Source: Leptodontidium sp. MPI-SDFR-AT-0119
Taxonomy: Eukaryota > Ascomycota > Leotiomycetes > Helotiales > Leptodontidiaceae
Reading direction: 5' to 3'
Length of the DNA: 64,000 bases
NCBI GenBank assembly: GCA_020726505.1
Contig: JAHLEZ010000005.1
Coordinates: forward strand, 3,286,001-3,350,000
The first letter of the stretch is position 1, and each line of letters opens with the position of its first letter. A program made the translations under genes and the position numbers. The notes beneath the pieces were generated by a model. It saw only the letters and a list, made by a program, of their open reading frames with translations, searched no databases and had not been told where the DNA came from. Positions 47,055 to 57,832 of this stretch are shown piece after piece.

Positions 47055-49093
47055 ATGAAAGTCGCCGGTGGAATTTTACTCCTACTGCTCCCATATGTCG
47101 CTTCCACGAATATCACACAGTATAGAAGTGGGCTTCCTAGATGTGGGGTAAGCTGTCCTTCTCAGCTGTGGACCTCGAGCTCACGCAATTGATAGCTTGA
47201 TTGTTTATCGGCTTGCATCCCGGGAGATGGAAATACCCTCTTGGAGACAAGCTGTCTCTGCGCAGATACCTCCCTATCGGACAATTCCAATTTCTGCGTG
47301 AACCAAAATTGTACCAGGCGCGACTCGTGGGGTAAGTTCTAGCGAATGCTTTTGAGGAATATCAATAATGGGTTTTCAGAGGTGACTAAGCTCACAAACC
47401 AACTCTGCTCCAGGGAGAGAAACTCCCGCCAACCACAGCTACTTTCTACTGTTGCTTTTGGGGCTCTGGCATCAATCTCGGTCAACGCCCGTCTTTGGCT
47501 TAGGCAAGTCCACCATCTCAGGCCGCAGATCTCGCAATTTATTTAGGTTGTTCGTCCACTGGATGCTATACCTGCCGTCACTTACAGTCCGCCTGTGCTA
47601 CGCTGGCCAGAGCTGAGGATTGAATCACGCAGGGGTAGTCGCTGACTTTCTTTGCTTAGATGGAAGGCCGAAGGCAGATTCAACAAGGATGACTGGGTTA
47701 TGGTTGTAGTCAACGTTCGTAATCTGGTCCTAGTCCATCTCGATGCCCGATCTGACTAGATAGTTTTTCCTACTCATATTTGGAACACTCGGAGCTCTTT
47801 GCGTAGCAAAAGGTTTCGGACTAGATGCTTGGGAGTAAGTCATACATTTCCCTGCTGGGAGTGTCTTCATTTCGACTGTATTCAAAGTCGGATTGTGTAT
47901 ATCATGCTAACTATATGGCTCCTAGCGTGGACAACTTGCCTCTGGCTCTCGGGGTCAGTCATCACCATCACCACGCCTACCACGTGCTGAATGTCCATAG
48001 CTATACTTCTGGGATGAGATTATCTATGTCCTCATTCTTGGTCTCTGCAAAATCTCGATCATCACCTTCTACTTGAGAATTTTTCCCTCCCAGAAGTTTC
48101 GAATTACCTCTTACTTCATACTGGCATGGGTAATACTGACCACTGTCCTTTTTATGCTATTGGCCCTCTTACAGTGTATTCCAATCTCGCTCAACTACTA
48201 CGGATGGGAAACAAACGGCGGGAGGGAGAAGTGCTTGAACTTGAATGCAGAGTCGTACGCGAGCGCCGCTATTAACATTACTCAGGATTTTATTATCCTC
48301 CTTCTTCCTATCCCTTCGCTTATTCGACTACGGGTTAGTCGCAAGAAGAAGATACATGTCCTGTTCATGTTCTCTCTTGGATTCTTGTGTGTATACATCA
48401 TGTTTCTTTGCGGCATGTGTACTGACTACTTTCAGTATCTGTGTTTGTTCGATTGTACGCATTTTTAAGGTTGGGAAGTTCACGGATGACAGCAGGAACC
48501 CAACTAGTAGGGTATTATTTCATTCTCGCAACGAACCAAAGCTAATCTTCTCTGCAGGAGATTTCGTTGACGTTACCTATTGGACAGCTATTGAAACTTG
48601 TATGGGCCCATTTTATCCCTTCATAATGGTCTCCGGATACATACCCACCGACGTCTTCCACGTTGACGCATGAATTTTACTGTTGTCCTACGATCCATAT
48701 ACTGACATATGTCCCACTCACAGATGTGTCCGTAGTCGTACCTGTAGGTTATTCTTGCCTGATTTCAATCCAGTTGAAAACAGCCTTCTGCACTCAGCCT
48801 CTCTTAACACTCAGCTTCTTCTCGATGTAGGTGGTCTATGCTGATCTTTATCCTATCAGAATCTCCCTGCCATACGCTCATTTCTATCGCAAAGGTTTCC
48901 CGGCGTATTCGGGCTAGATTCTCACACGCCTAACTACCAAAATTACGAGCGATCGCACCCTCCACCCGCCGTCCCAACCGGGGACAGCTTCGAGTTGACT
49001 ACGACAACGACCAAGACATTCGTTGATTACGATGCAAGGGCAACGGAGGAAGAGGGTTATTTCAGCAACTCACGACTAAAAGCAGGCCGCTAG
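47055..49093 (+). CDS. CFEM-domain PTH11-type receptor (CFEM-GPCR)
   Basis: Many short exons. The first, 47055-47147, encodes a signal peptide (MKVAGGILLLLLPYVASTNI). The second, 47196-47331, completes a CFEM domain (LPRCG, then LDCLSACIPGDGNTLLETSC, LCADTSLSDNSNFCVNQNCT). The third starts at 47380. Later exons give RFNKDDWVMVVV, FFLLIFGTLGALCVAKGFGL, DEIIYVLILGLCKISIITFY and LRIFPSQKFRITSYFILAWV, then a CLNLNAESYASAAINITQD loop, further helices, DVTYWTAIETCMG and a tail ending at 49091-49093. At 48600-48880 the join between the last helix and LPAIRSFLSQRFPG is uncertain. PTH11-type receptors sense surface or nutrient cues in filamentous fungi. All eight typical CFEM cysteines seem present. 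It may be functional; exon limits in the middle are approximate. Confidence 0.7.
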
Positions 49094-49099
49094 TGTGCG

Positions 49100-51200
49100 T
49101 GGATCTCCGCGCCTCAGATTAATACATATTGTTTGATTGTCATGTTCCTTCTACCATCCACCAAGTCACTCGAGGCGTCCCATAAATGCCAGCAGGTCCG
49201 AAATCGCCTTGATCGACCGTCAATGATACCAAGTCTCGCAGCCAACGCAGATACTCCTTTCTCCACATCAAACCATCTCCTCGACTTTCTCGATAATCCG
49301 TTCCACCGCCTTGTCATCGACGACATCAACGTCGAAGATGGCCGATGCCGTAGATGAGATTTCCAACCCTCTGGCCGAATGGGGGACTCCGGAGTGTAAG
49401 TCGGTCAGGCCGTTACCATTTCATATTTTCCTACTACATCAAGAGCGTCTTGCTCCGAAGAATACCCCAGAGGTAAATGCAAACTGGTAGTTGCTGACTT
49501 CACGGTCTCCGTAGGGGATGAGACATTGATCGAGTTGGGCAGAATGACGAAGCAGGCTGAGCAGACAGGAGATGATGAGAGAGACTTCAATGCCATCAAT
49601 CAACTGCTGAATGGTGTAAGATTCCAAGACACAAATCAGATCGCCATTTTCAACGTTGGCTCCTTTCGTCTAGCTTTCCTTCGTCATCACCAAATTCAAG
49701 CTCGTCCGAGAGATTGAACTTCGGTCTGGTAATGCGGCACGCATGGGCAGGGTCACAGCTTTCTTCACACCAACAATCTCGGCTCTCGAACGCTCTGTAG
49801 AGAATCTCGCCGTGGATAGAAACAAGCTTCTGCGCAAATATCGTCGAGAGCTGGATGGATTCTGATTGGCCAAAGCGGGAAAGGATGTTTATTGGAGGAC
49901 CCGTATACCTCGAAATTACTACAATGGTGAGCTTCTGAACGTGCTACATCTTGGTCACGTTTCCCTGACAGTGACAGCGTCCATAGAACCACAACTCGGA
50001 GCACCAGAATGTGGTCGTCAAATACAAGGGAAATATCACGAATTGGAAGAGTTTAAGTTCGATCAATCCCCTGCCCGTGTCTTCTGCGGTCAATCACACG
50101 AATAAATTGAAGCGCTTTTCTAGAACATGTTCGATGAAACTTTGAGATCCGTGAGAAAATTTAATTGACTCAGAACCAGCTATCCCTACCATTCTCACTC
50201 TCGCTCCCCGAACCAAGTCATGACAGTTCCAAATATCGGGTTGACCCATGAAATCGTAGTCTTTCTCGATGTCCGCGACACAGCTGCCTTGGGTAGGAAA
50301 ATGTCGAGCCCATGAAATCCCCCTTGCTAAACGCGGAGCCCAGCCTGAACATGGCTTGTCCAGAGCCTCGAAGCATAAGCTGCTGTACTATCTCGCAACA
50401 ATTCCGCTGATCCAATACCCAGGCATGCCGTGGGTAGTCTCGAAAGACCCTCCACTCTTGCTGCCACTGCTTTATGTTCAAAAAATCCAGGAGTGTTAGA
50501 CTTGGCTTTCAGATGTCAGAAAAGACGCTGCAAGGTAGAAAATCATATGATTCCATATTCACGTTTTTGCCATGGCATGTGATCTGGCACCTACAATAGA
50601 AGCTTGGCTCCGTTTCCTGTTTCTTGCTGGAGCTTTCGGAGTAACCCCTTGTGAGTGGCGCTCAGGCCATCATTACCTCTCTGTGAAAAGACCGTCCATA
50701 TTGACTCCCTAAGCACCTAGTGATTTGTGCCGGGGGATGCATTTCTGATCTTTGGCCATCACTAGAGAAAACCTATGCATTTCCTCTTCCCGCCATCTCC
50801 GGCTCTGGGAATCTAGTCATGGGAGCTATGTTGATGGTTTAGGATCCTGGCGATGGGCGGAAGAATATTTTCTTATAATGTTTGCGCTCGCGCTCCGCTC
50901 TATATTACTTTTCCAGCCAAGAGACGAGCCACTCAATTTTTCTAGTATAGTATAGAAAGCGGTCAGTTTATAGACCAAAATAGTCTCAGTTGTTTGGGCC
51001 AATTTGGCTGATGCAGAGGCTTTTCCAGCTTGTATAAAACTTGTTTCTTAATTTTTACCCAGAATCTAAAGCAGGCTCAGATACACCCGTCGGGAATTGA
51101 TATTTAAGACGGGAACATGCCTTCGGATATGGTTGCTAGAGAATGCCATCGATCTGCTCGCCTTGACCGGTACCCAATCATTCGAAAGCACTTCTTGATC
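49100..51200. other. Intergenic with a possible coding fragment
   Basis: Within this 2.1 kb only 49690-49865 (plus) looks coding, ending FFTPTISALERSVENLAVDR and then NKLLRKYRRELDGF before a TGA. It reads like a coiled-coil C-terminus, but no start or upstream exon can be joined to it. The remainder shows no gene or RNA. Confidence 0.25.
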
Positions 51201-51207
51201 ACAGAAA

Positions 51208-52107
51208 TTATGTACACACGAAGAAATCCTCCTGCAACGCATCGTGGAGCCGAGCAAAGACCCCGCCATGCCATGTCCTGAAATCATTCCACTCATCCTC
51301 GGGCATAGTTATGGAAAGCATACTTAACCATCCACCAACAATCAGGTCGGCATAATTCGCCTGGCTCCCCTCAAGGTACGGACCAGTCTCGTGGACTCCA
51401 AACAGCTGAGCCAAGGATGTCAAAGCCGACTTGAAAGCCACCATGAGTTGCTCCCTCGCATCGCCCTTAACTGACAAGTCCTCCCAAGAGCCTTGGTGTG
51501 CACGCTTGACGAAGAGAGCTCTGACGGACTCGGCAGTATCTGGATTGAAGGGGAGATAATGGGCGACAAGGATCGCATAGGCCGTGAAGGTAGCATCCAC
51601 GTGCATGTTGAACCTTGCGTAGGCCTCATTTTTAGATCCCTCGTTGGAAGTCAGAGGAGCTACGAATTCCGCATCCTTATGCGGGCTCTCGTAGTCCATT
51701 CCAGTATCAGTGGAGTTGGGTGGGAAAAGGCGGCCACCAAAGTCTGGGTACATATCCTCGATATAGTTGGCGATATCGAACGAGTCGCCAATGACCTTTC
51801 CCGAGGCATTATCCTTTAGCATGGGCAGTGTGTAGAAGTCGGAGCCATCATTGAATTTACGAGTGGCTGGGCAATTGAGACCCTTGCGAACATCGGAGAT
51901 GTCGAGAATATCAACCCACTAGTTACTTATCGAGTCAGGACACGAGACAGTTATACACGGGTCAGCTAGAATTCGACTAACAGTCGTTTTGAAGGGTATG
52001 CCTTTGAAGCCGAGTACCAGACGTGCCTTGGAAGGATTTGGCGCGTAAGAGCGAGGCTGCAGGGGTGATGAAATGTCGTAAAATGTTAAGGAATTGGATT
52101 TTGCCAT
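51208..52107 (-). CDS. Glutathione S-transferase-like protein
   Basis: Two exons, 52107-51982 and 51918-51208, give 278 residues. The intron starts GTTAGT and ends AACTAG, at phase 0. The N-terminal thioredoxin-like part begins LTFYDISSPLQPRSYAPNPS and KARLVLGFKGIPFKTTWVDI, then YTLPMLKD and the segment GDSFDIANYIEDMYPD, which includes the conserved Ser/Asp of the glutathione site. The C-terminal helical domain follows (AQLFGVHETGPYLEGSQANY, ADLIVGGWL). The start of the protein resembles the fungal GST group related to beta-etherases rather than URE2 types. Cytosolic glutathione conjugation or reductive ether cleavage is likely; the substrate is unknown. The frame is intact. Confidence 0.85.
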
Positions 52108-52109
52108 TT

Positions 52110-53435
52110 CGATGAGGTTAGCAGAGGTGAGAACGTTCTGTTGAAAGGCGAATAGTTGGTCTGTATCCGAGAAAGGGTGACAACAGGAAGGTTGTGTTGT
52201 TGACGAAGAAGTGTCCTGTGTCACAGTGGCTTTCGTAGGAGGTCACTAGCCAGATAAAACTAGTTTAGCGTGCGGTACAGTAGTACAGTCGACCCTCGAA
52301 TCTCCAAGCCACACTCACCTCAGCCTTCATGCTATCGGGATTGCTACCTGGCAACGATGCAATCAGCGATTAGGTCCTTTGTTTCTGAACGCCGTAAGTA
52401 ACCCAAGCAATGCCCTTTGACATCCCATTCCGCAGGACCGCTCAGGCATTGGCTCGATTTGATAATTTTGATTCCAGTTATCTCAGATGACGCCTGTATC
52501 TAAGCCAATAAAATATATCATGGTGGCTGTGGAATATGATGCAAAGAAGAAAAAATGGGCGGAACTGAGAAATCCAATGCAACAAAGTCTACAGAAGACC
52601 TTCTGCCTTCTACCGTCTGCATATATTCGAGCTGTTGTTGTTGTTGTTGTTGTTGATTTGGAGAGCCCATGCTAAGCGAGTGGCAGGGGTCGTAGCAATG
52701 CTTCAGGCTTTTAAAGTCAAAGAAGGGACCTTGCAGCATGACGTGCGGCTTTTGCGGGAGATAAATTGGTTAATGAAACAAAAGTATCACGACAATTCCT
52801 CTACTGACTGGCATGCTCTGTTGGAGTTTAGGGGCTGTGTACTTACCCGCTATATTTTATTGCTTCTCCCAGGTGGCCATTCAACCCTTGCTACATGCCG
52901 ATACCCCGGGGAATAGTACTGCGGGCTCCAGACCATTCCGCAGTACCTCCTTGCCTACAGGTACTCTGGGGAAGGTACAAGGTACCTAGGCACCTTCATG
53001 TGACAATTACACGTGATGCCCAAGTCCTCTGCATCTTCCGGTTATTTACGGGTACCGAAAGGGGCATATGATGCGCCATGCGTCAAGTGCCTAAGTATTG
53101 TCAGACTCGATGCGATACCGATACAATAACCATCTCCAACAATCTGCACAGTGACATTTGGCCCTTGAGGATTGACCAATTAAGCACCCGTTCTGATAAA
53201 TGCGCGACATCAAGCTCGCCCAAGCCAATGGAACACAAGCTGTGACAAGCTTGTGGCTCAGACCAGCTAGAAAAGCTTCGTCCCTGTGGCGTGGCCTGTG
53301 GCTTAGATTGAAGTACGATAATCTTACGTGAGCTGGGTCCCCCAAACAACAAAGCTTGTCTCTCTTCTTTATTTATACTACCAGCCTCCGCCCTCCGCCC
53401 TCCGCCCTTCTCTCTTCACCAAATACAAACGCACA
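52110..53435. other. Divergent intergenic region
   Basis: This lies between the minus-strand GST and the plus-strand Tvp38-type gene, so both promoters should be here. The end is CT-rich, with three CCTCCGC copies just before 53410. Open frames near 52487-52916 and 53091-53352 have no family. Confidence 0.4.
52634..52654 (+). repeat. Trinucleotide microsatellite (GTT)7
   Basis: Seven perfect copies. On the minus strand it gives a chance poly-Gln in an otherwise unsupported frame. Confidence 0.95.
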
Positions 53436-53437
53436 CG

Positions 53438-54816
53438 ATGAACAGTCAAGCAACAAATATTCCCGTACAAGTCCCCTACCCAGAGGGTGATATAGGAGAT
53501 GCTTGCACCAGGCCGCCCGTCACGCGTTATGATGCACCTCCGATGATCCAGGCGCCCCCTTTACAACCAGTGCCAGCACAGTCACCTTATGATGCGGCCT
53601 CGACGAATAAATGGCAGCCGACGAGGGGCTTTATCCAGGGCCTTAAGCCGAAGAAGAAGATTAGCAAGAAATGGCAGAGGAGATTGTATTGGTATGGAGC
53701 CCGTGACCAACGTCATGTGACCTGTGTTCACGTCGCAAGATACATGCCTAAAGTACCCCGTCTTATTGACTCGAAACAGGATTGTACCACTGTGTATAGT
53801 GGCAATTGTCTTTGCTGTCCTTTTTGAAGTCTACAAGGATGATTTCGAGCGCTGGATGAAGCCGGTATCGGATTGGTTGAAGGCAAGGGAGTCTTGGAGT
53901 TGGACCATCCCGACAGCGATTTTAGTAATTCTGAGTTTCCCACCGCTGTTCGGCCACGAAATCGTGCAGTTGATTGTGGGGTTGGCGTATCCATTAGGTG
54001 TCGCATTGGGTATTGCGTGTGCTGGTGCTGTGATAGGAGAGGCGGCTTGCTTGTAAGTTTTCATTCTCATCCTTCTCACTTAGATAAACCACCTGTGACA
54101 GTAATGCCGGGTCATTTTGAGTCTGATGCTAACGAAGAATAGTATCGTCTTTAAGTATTTCTTTACTGGATGGGTCGAGAAGAAGATTGCTCAGAAAGTC
54201 AACTGGGCAGCTACAGCACGCGTCACGCAAGAAGCAGGATTCCGAGGCGTGTTAGTGATCAGATATTCGATCGTTCCTCCCCGTAGGTTGCCTTATTTTC
54301 TTCGCCCCTTGAATGAATGTAGCTGAAACGTCCTTAGATCTCGCAAACCCCCTCTTCTCTTGCACTGGCATGAAATTCTGGGTTTATATGGCCACTGTTG
54401 TCCTCTCGCTCCCAAAGTCCATGGTATTTGTAGCGCTTGGCTCACCTTCCAGCAAGAACTCGAAAGCAGCAAAGTGGGGTAAAGTAGCCGCCATTGCTGT
54501 CGTCGTTATCATTACTATCTTTGCCAGCATGTGGATCAGGAAGAAGATGGCTGTCGCTACGCGTACTATCATGGCCGAACGCGGCATCTCTGCGAATGGG
54601 AGTGACGAGGAACTGGGAATGTTGAATGAGGGTGTGGGGATGGCGGATAACGGGGTAGGCGAGAGTGACACTGTTTATAAAGGTGCAGCGGCGGAGTCGT
54701 ATCTGCCATATCAAAGTCAGGGGACGGGTGTTGCTACCTCGACGGCGTCATCGTCCACCCAGTTCGGTGTTTTCCAGCAAGGGAGATATAGCCCAACTAG
54801 AGCAGGCTACTCTTAG
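53438..54816 (+). CDS. TVP38: Tvp38/TMEM64-type (VTT domain) Golgi membrane protein
   Basis: Four exons (53438-53691, 53780-54052, 54143-54282, 54338-54816) join in phase to 381 residues. A Pro-rich N-terminus and a basic stretch (GLKPKKKISKKWQRRLYW) precede the first membrane helix (VPLCIVAIVFAVLFEVY). The VTT/SNARE-associated core follows: IPTAILVILSFPPLFGHEIV, QLIVGLAYPLGVALGIACAG, FKYFFTGWVEKKI and FRGVLVIRYSIVPPHLANPL, then helices including YMATVVLSLPKSMVFVALGS. The tail is polar. In yeast Tvp38 sits in Tlg2-containing Golgi compartments; relatives have lipid scramblase-like activity. The family usually reads RYSAIPG where this protein has RYSIVPP, so the loop is slightly unusual. The frame is intact. 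Confidence 0.85.
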
Positions 54817-54819
54817 AAC

Positions 54820-56650
54820 AAGCTCGCAGTTGATAGAAGATTTGACTCTATCCGGCTTCGGCTATATTAAATGAGTGTCTACTGAATTCGACTTAGGTAA
54901 ACAACGAGCTGTTTCTGATGCTACGTTGACAAAAACTGCAATACAGTTAGGACGTTTAGTACATGCACATACTTATTAAATTATCTCATATTTGAATATA
55001 ATGCCATTAAGTTGGAAACCTCACTACACATGGATTAGAGCTACTCCGCGATCAGGTTTTAAACAAGCATGAAGTAATGATTGTCTTTTGACACCTCTGG
55101 CGCTTATTGAGTAATATACGACTATATATTACGTCAAATAAGAAACAATCATCAACTACTCTATAAATAAACTCTAAGCAGAACTTCTTATATACTCTTA
55201 TTGATCAATATTAGTTATTCTGGAATTATATAGTGAAACAGGGTTATATTACTTTAACTGAGGTTAACAGGCACGCCAACAAGCACGTTAAAAAATGTTT
55301 ATGTTTGAGTTTAAATCATTGTGAAATGTTTCTTGAATAATCTTTATAATAATAATAAACCTTGTACTAATGCATACGACTTAAGAATTCTTTAAATTAA
55401 ACATTAAACGACCGGTTTATTTACAAATATCAAAGGGAATTGATTATTACATGAAGTTTCGTAAATACGAACATAAGACGTACGAGGCAGTAGTAATAGA
55501 GTTAATAACATATAAATTACAGATACTGGGGATATTGTTTATACTAAGTTGTTACTAGGTAAAATTCCTGGCTGTGAATACTCTCACTCTTGGCCCTGGG
55601 TAGTAAGAGTCTCATCCACAAGTGGTGTGCCTAGGTTTTGAACGAGAGCGGTGAGATCTTAGCATATACACACAGTAGGGCCTTTTGGGAGTAGTTGAGT
55701 GCTATTCAGGGCTGACCGCGGAGATGCCGATAGTGTTCCAGGTCATGAGGCAGGATCTTGGATGATCTGCCAGGTTTCCGATGACCTCGCGCATGCACTC
55801 CTCATTTGATTGATCACCGACCATTGGTTGAGGATCTATCTCCGTTTCCTTTAATCTAAAACTTGAGTAGGAAACTAAGGTTATTGAATGCTGTGTATCT
55901 TTATATTCGTTCTCGCCGTCCAACAGCGCCACTAGCTGTGCTCTATTGCCTGGAGACTTATTTACAAATTCAGATGTACTCCTGAATTTCGAAGACCTTG
56001 GTCTCTTTTACACGGATTAGAATTCTCCATTTGTATTGCCACCACCAATATTGTCGGGTAGAGAAATAAGTGGCCGACATGCTCTCGTTGTTTTCACGAA
56101 GCCTTACTTCTGCAATGACAAACACTTCCGCAAATACGAATTAGGATATATCAGAGCTTGATATCGATGCTTTCATTTGCTCATTACATCCCGCCCGTCA
56201 TTTGTGGACTTTCTAGTTGCGATTTTATACGTGGTTTCGGGTAGAATAATTGAATATAGCTAGCTGTTGAAGGAAGGTGCCAATTCCGGCTCAATTAATT
56301 TTCCGCAAGAAAACAAGCTTCCCCGCAAATACGAAGGCAATGCAAGGAACAACAAAAGTAGTGATCACAACACTGGATGGGAAATCCGAAAATCCTAAGT
56401 CGAGGTAAAGTCTATCTCAATGAGCCCAATCTCAATATCACATTACTGGTGGATCAACCATCCCAGAAGTGCAAAACTCCGTCAGAGGTTTCAGTCGTCT
56501 ACCCAGCAGCTGTCGGCCACGCTCAGCACCCATCTCTCGTTCTGATATAAATCTTCATTTGTTCCCGCTGTGGGCTGTTCGGTTCATCAGTTCACATCCA
56601 GTCATCTCGAAAGAAGTACACTTACGAATATCACATTGCAATTGATTACA
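54820..56650. other. AT-rich intergenic region, probable decayed repeat at 54.9-55.55 kb
   Basis: 54890-55560 is strongly AT-rich, lacks frames and looks like RIP-degraded repeat DNA, but I found no terminal repeats to define it. 55560-56650 has normal composition, only a 76-codon minus frame at 55702-55932, and the promoter of the secreted-protein gene. Confidence 0.4.
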
Positions 56651-56653
56651 AAG

Positions 56654-57430
56654 ATGCCTTCATTACGCAAGTTTACACCCCTAGTCCTCCTCGCCGCTAT
56701 GGTCGACGCCGCCTTCGGACCTTACTTCAGTACTGGGCCGACGGCATCTGGAGTTTATATTTACTCATCGACGGCAACTGTCACACTGCCGAACTCCCCT
56801 AGCGGCGCTGGCAGCGGCTACGACCTCTCGCTCTGGGTTGGGATGGGCACCTCTCTTGGCGACCTGGTCCAATCTATCACGGATAACTTCAACAGTGGCT
56901 GGTCGGTCTATGCCTACACTCTCAAGTCCACGGGCCCCAACTCCCAGGAAGTCATACAAGGCCCCTCGAAGAGCGCTAAGGCGGGCGATGTCGTGAGAGT
57001 GGACTGTAAGTTCGGCCTATCTCCGTGCCTAGGCATGAAGTGTCGATTTGTGTTTCTCACAGCAACTAGACCAGTACGTCGCTACGGACAACTACAAGCA
57101 GACCGTGTACCTCAACGGTGTGGCCGTGTCGACGTTGACAACCAACGACGGAAAAGCTCTGGGTTGGGGATCTGCTGTCGAGTGCGCGGCGACCAACTGC
57201 GGTACTGTTGCCGCACACCGTGAGTTTTTTCCAATTCCATTTTCTTTCTTCCGTTCTGCTAATCTTTCTTCTCAGAGTGGACTAACGTCAAGATTGTCCT
57301 GTCGGCTGCCGACCCTAACTATATCAACACCATGGGCTTGGCGGGAGGTGCCACGGCCTCGATGACGACCGTCGACGGAGGCAAAACGTGGAATATCGGC
57401 ACTATATCCATCCCAAAGTTCAAATTCTAG
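56654..57430 (+). CDS. Small secreted protein of unknown family
   Basis: Three exons (56654-57005, 57070-57219, 57276-57430) join in phase to 218 residues. Introns start GTAAGT and GTGAGT; the first acceptor chosen (CAACTAG) keeps the frame and gives VDYQYVATDNYKQTVYLNGV. Residues 1-19 or so form a signal peptide (MPSLRKFTPLVLLAAMVDAA). The mature part looks like a beta-rich sandwich: SGYDLSLWVGMGTSLGDLVQ, NSGWSVYAYTLKSTG, then AGDVVRVD, a strand-turn pattern GGKTWNIGTISIPKFKF at the end, and a Cys pair (ECAATNCG). The layout is reminiscent of eqolisin-like or concanavalin-like folds, but I do not see the catalytic residues and assign no function. It is intact and sits next to the transposon block. 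Confidence 0.75.
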
Positions 57431-57434
57431 GGCT

Positions 57435-57832
57435 GGCGTCTTTCTCCTTCATACGTACAGTTACTTTATTCCCAGTACAGCATGGATGTGACGCTGTACT
57501 GTACATTGTTGTTTTCTTCCTGGACAGCAGAAGTATGACGATGCACTATGTATAACCATTTAACATCAATATAACTGCTCAACTGTGCATATCAAGTTAC
57601 ATACATAGATCTTTTTGACTTATTGTGATTCAAAGTGCACGATAAGCTTATTCCTTGTTAACGCAACAAAGCGATTATAATAATCGACTCACATGTTACA
57701 TGTAATAGCACGGGAGTTCGTAAGCGAATAGTACTGTGATTAGGTGACAATACACTTATTAACGCGAATATTAAAGTAAGGAGCCCTTTCCCCAAGGGTA
57801 GGTTGCTCTCCTTATATCTTTGATCTCACTCT
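57435..57832. other. Boundary between gene region and retrotransposon block
   Basis: The composition turns AT-rich here. An imperfect inverted segment (AAGGAGCCC to GCTCTCCTT, 57778-57813) lies just before the LTR-like sequence. No gene is visible. Confidence 0.35.

Noticed and set aside
52518..52739. A minus-strand frame with a poly-Gln tract
   Set aside because: The tract is just the (GTT)7 microsatellite and the rest shows no family.
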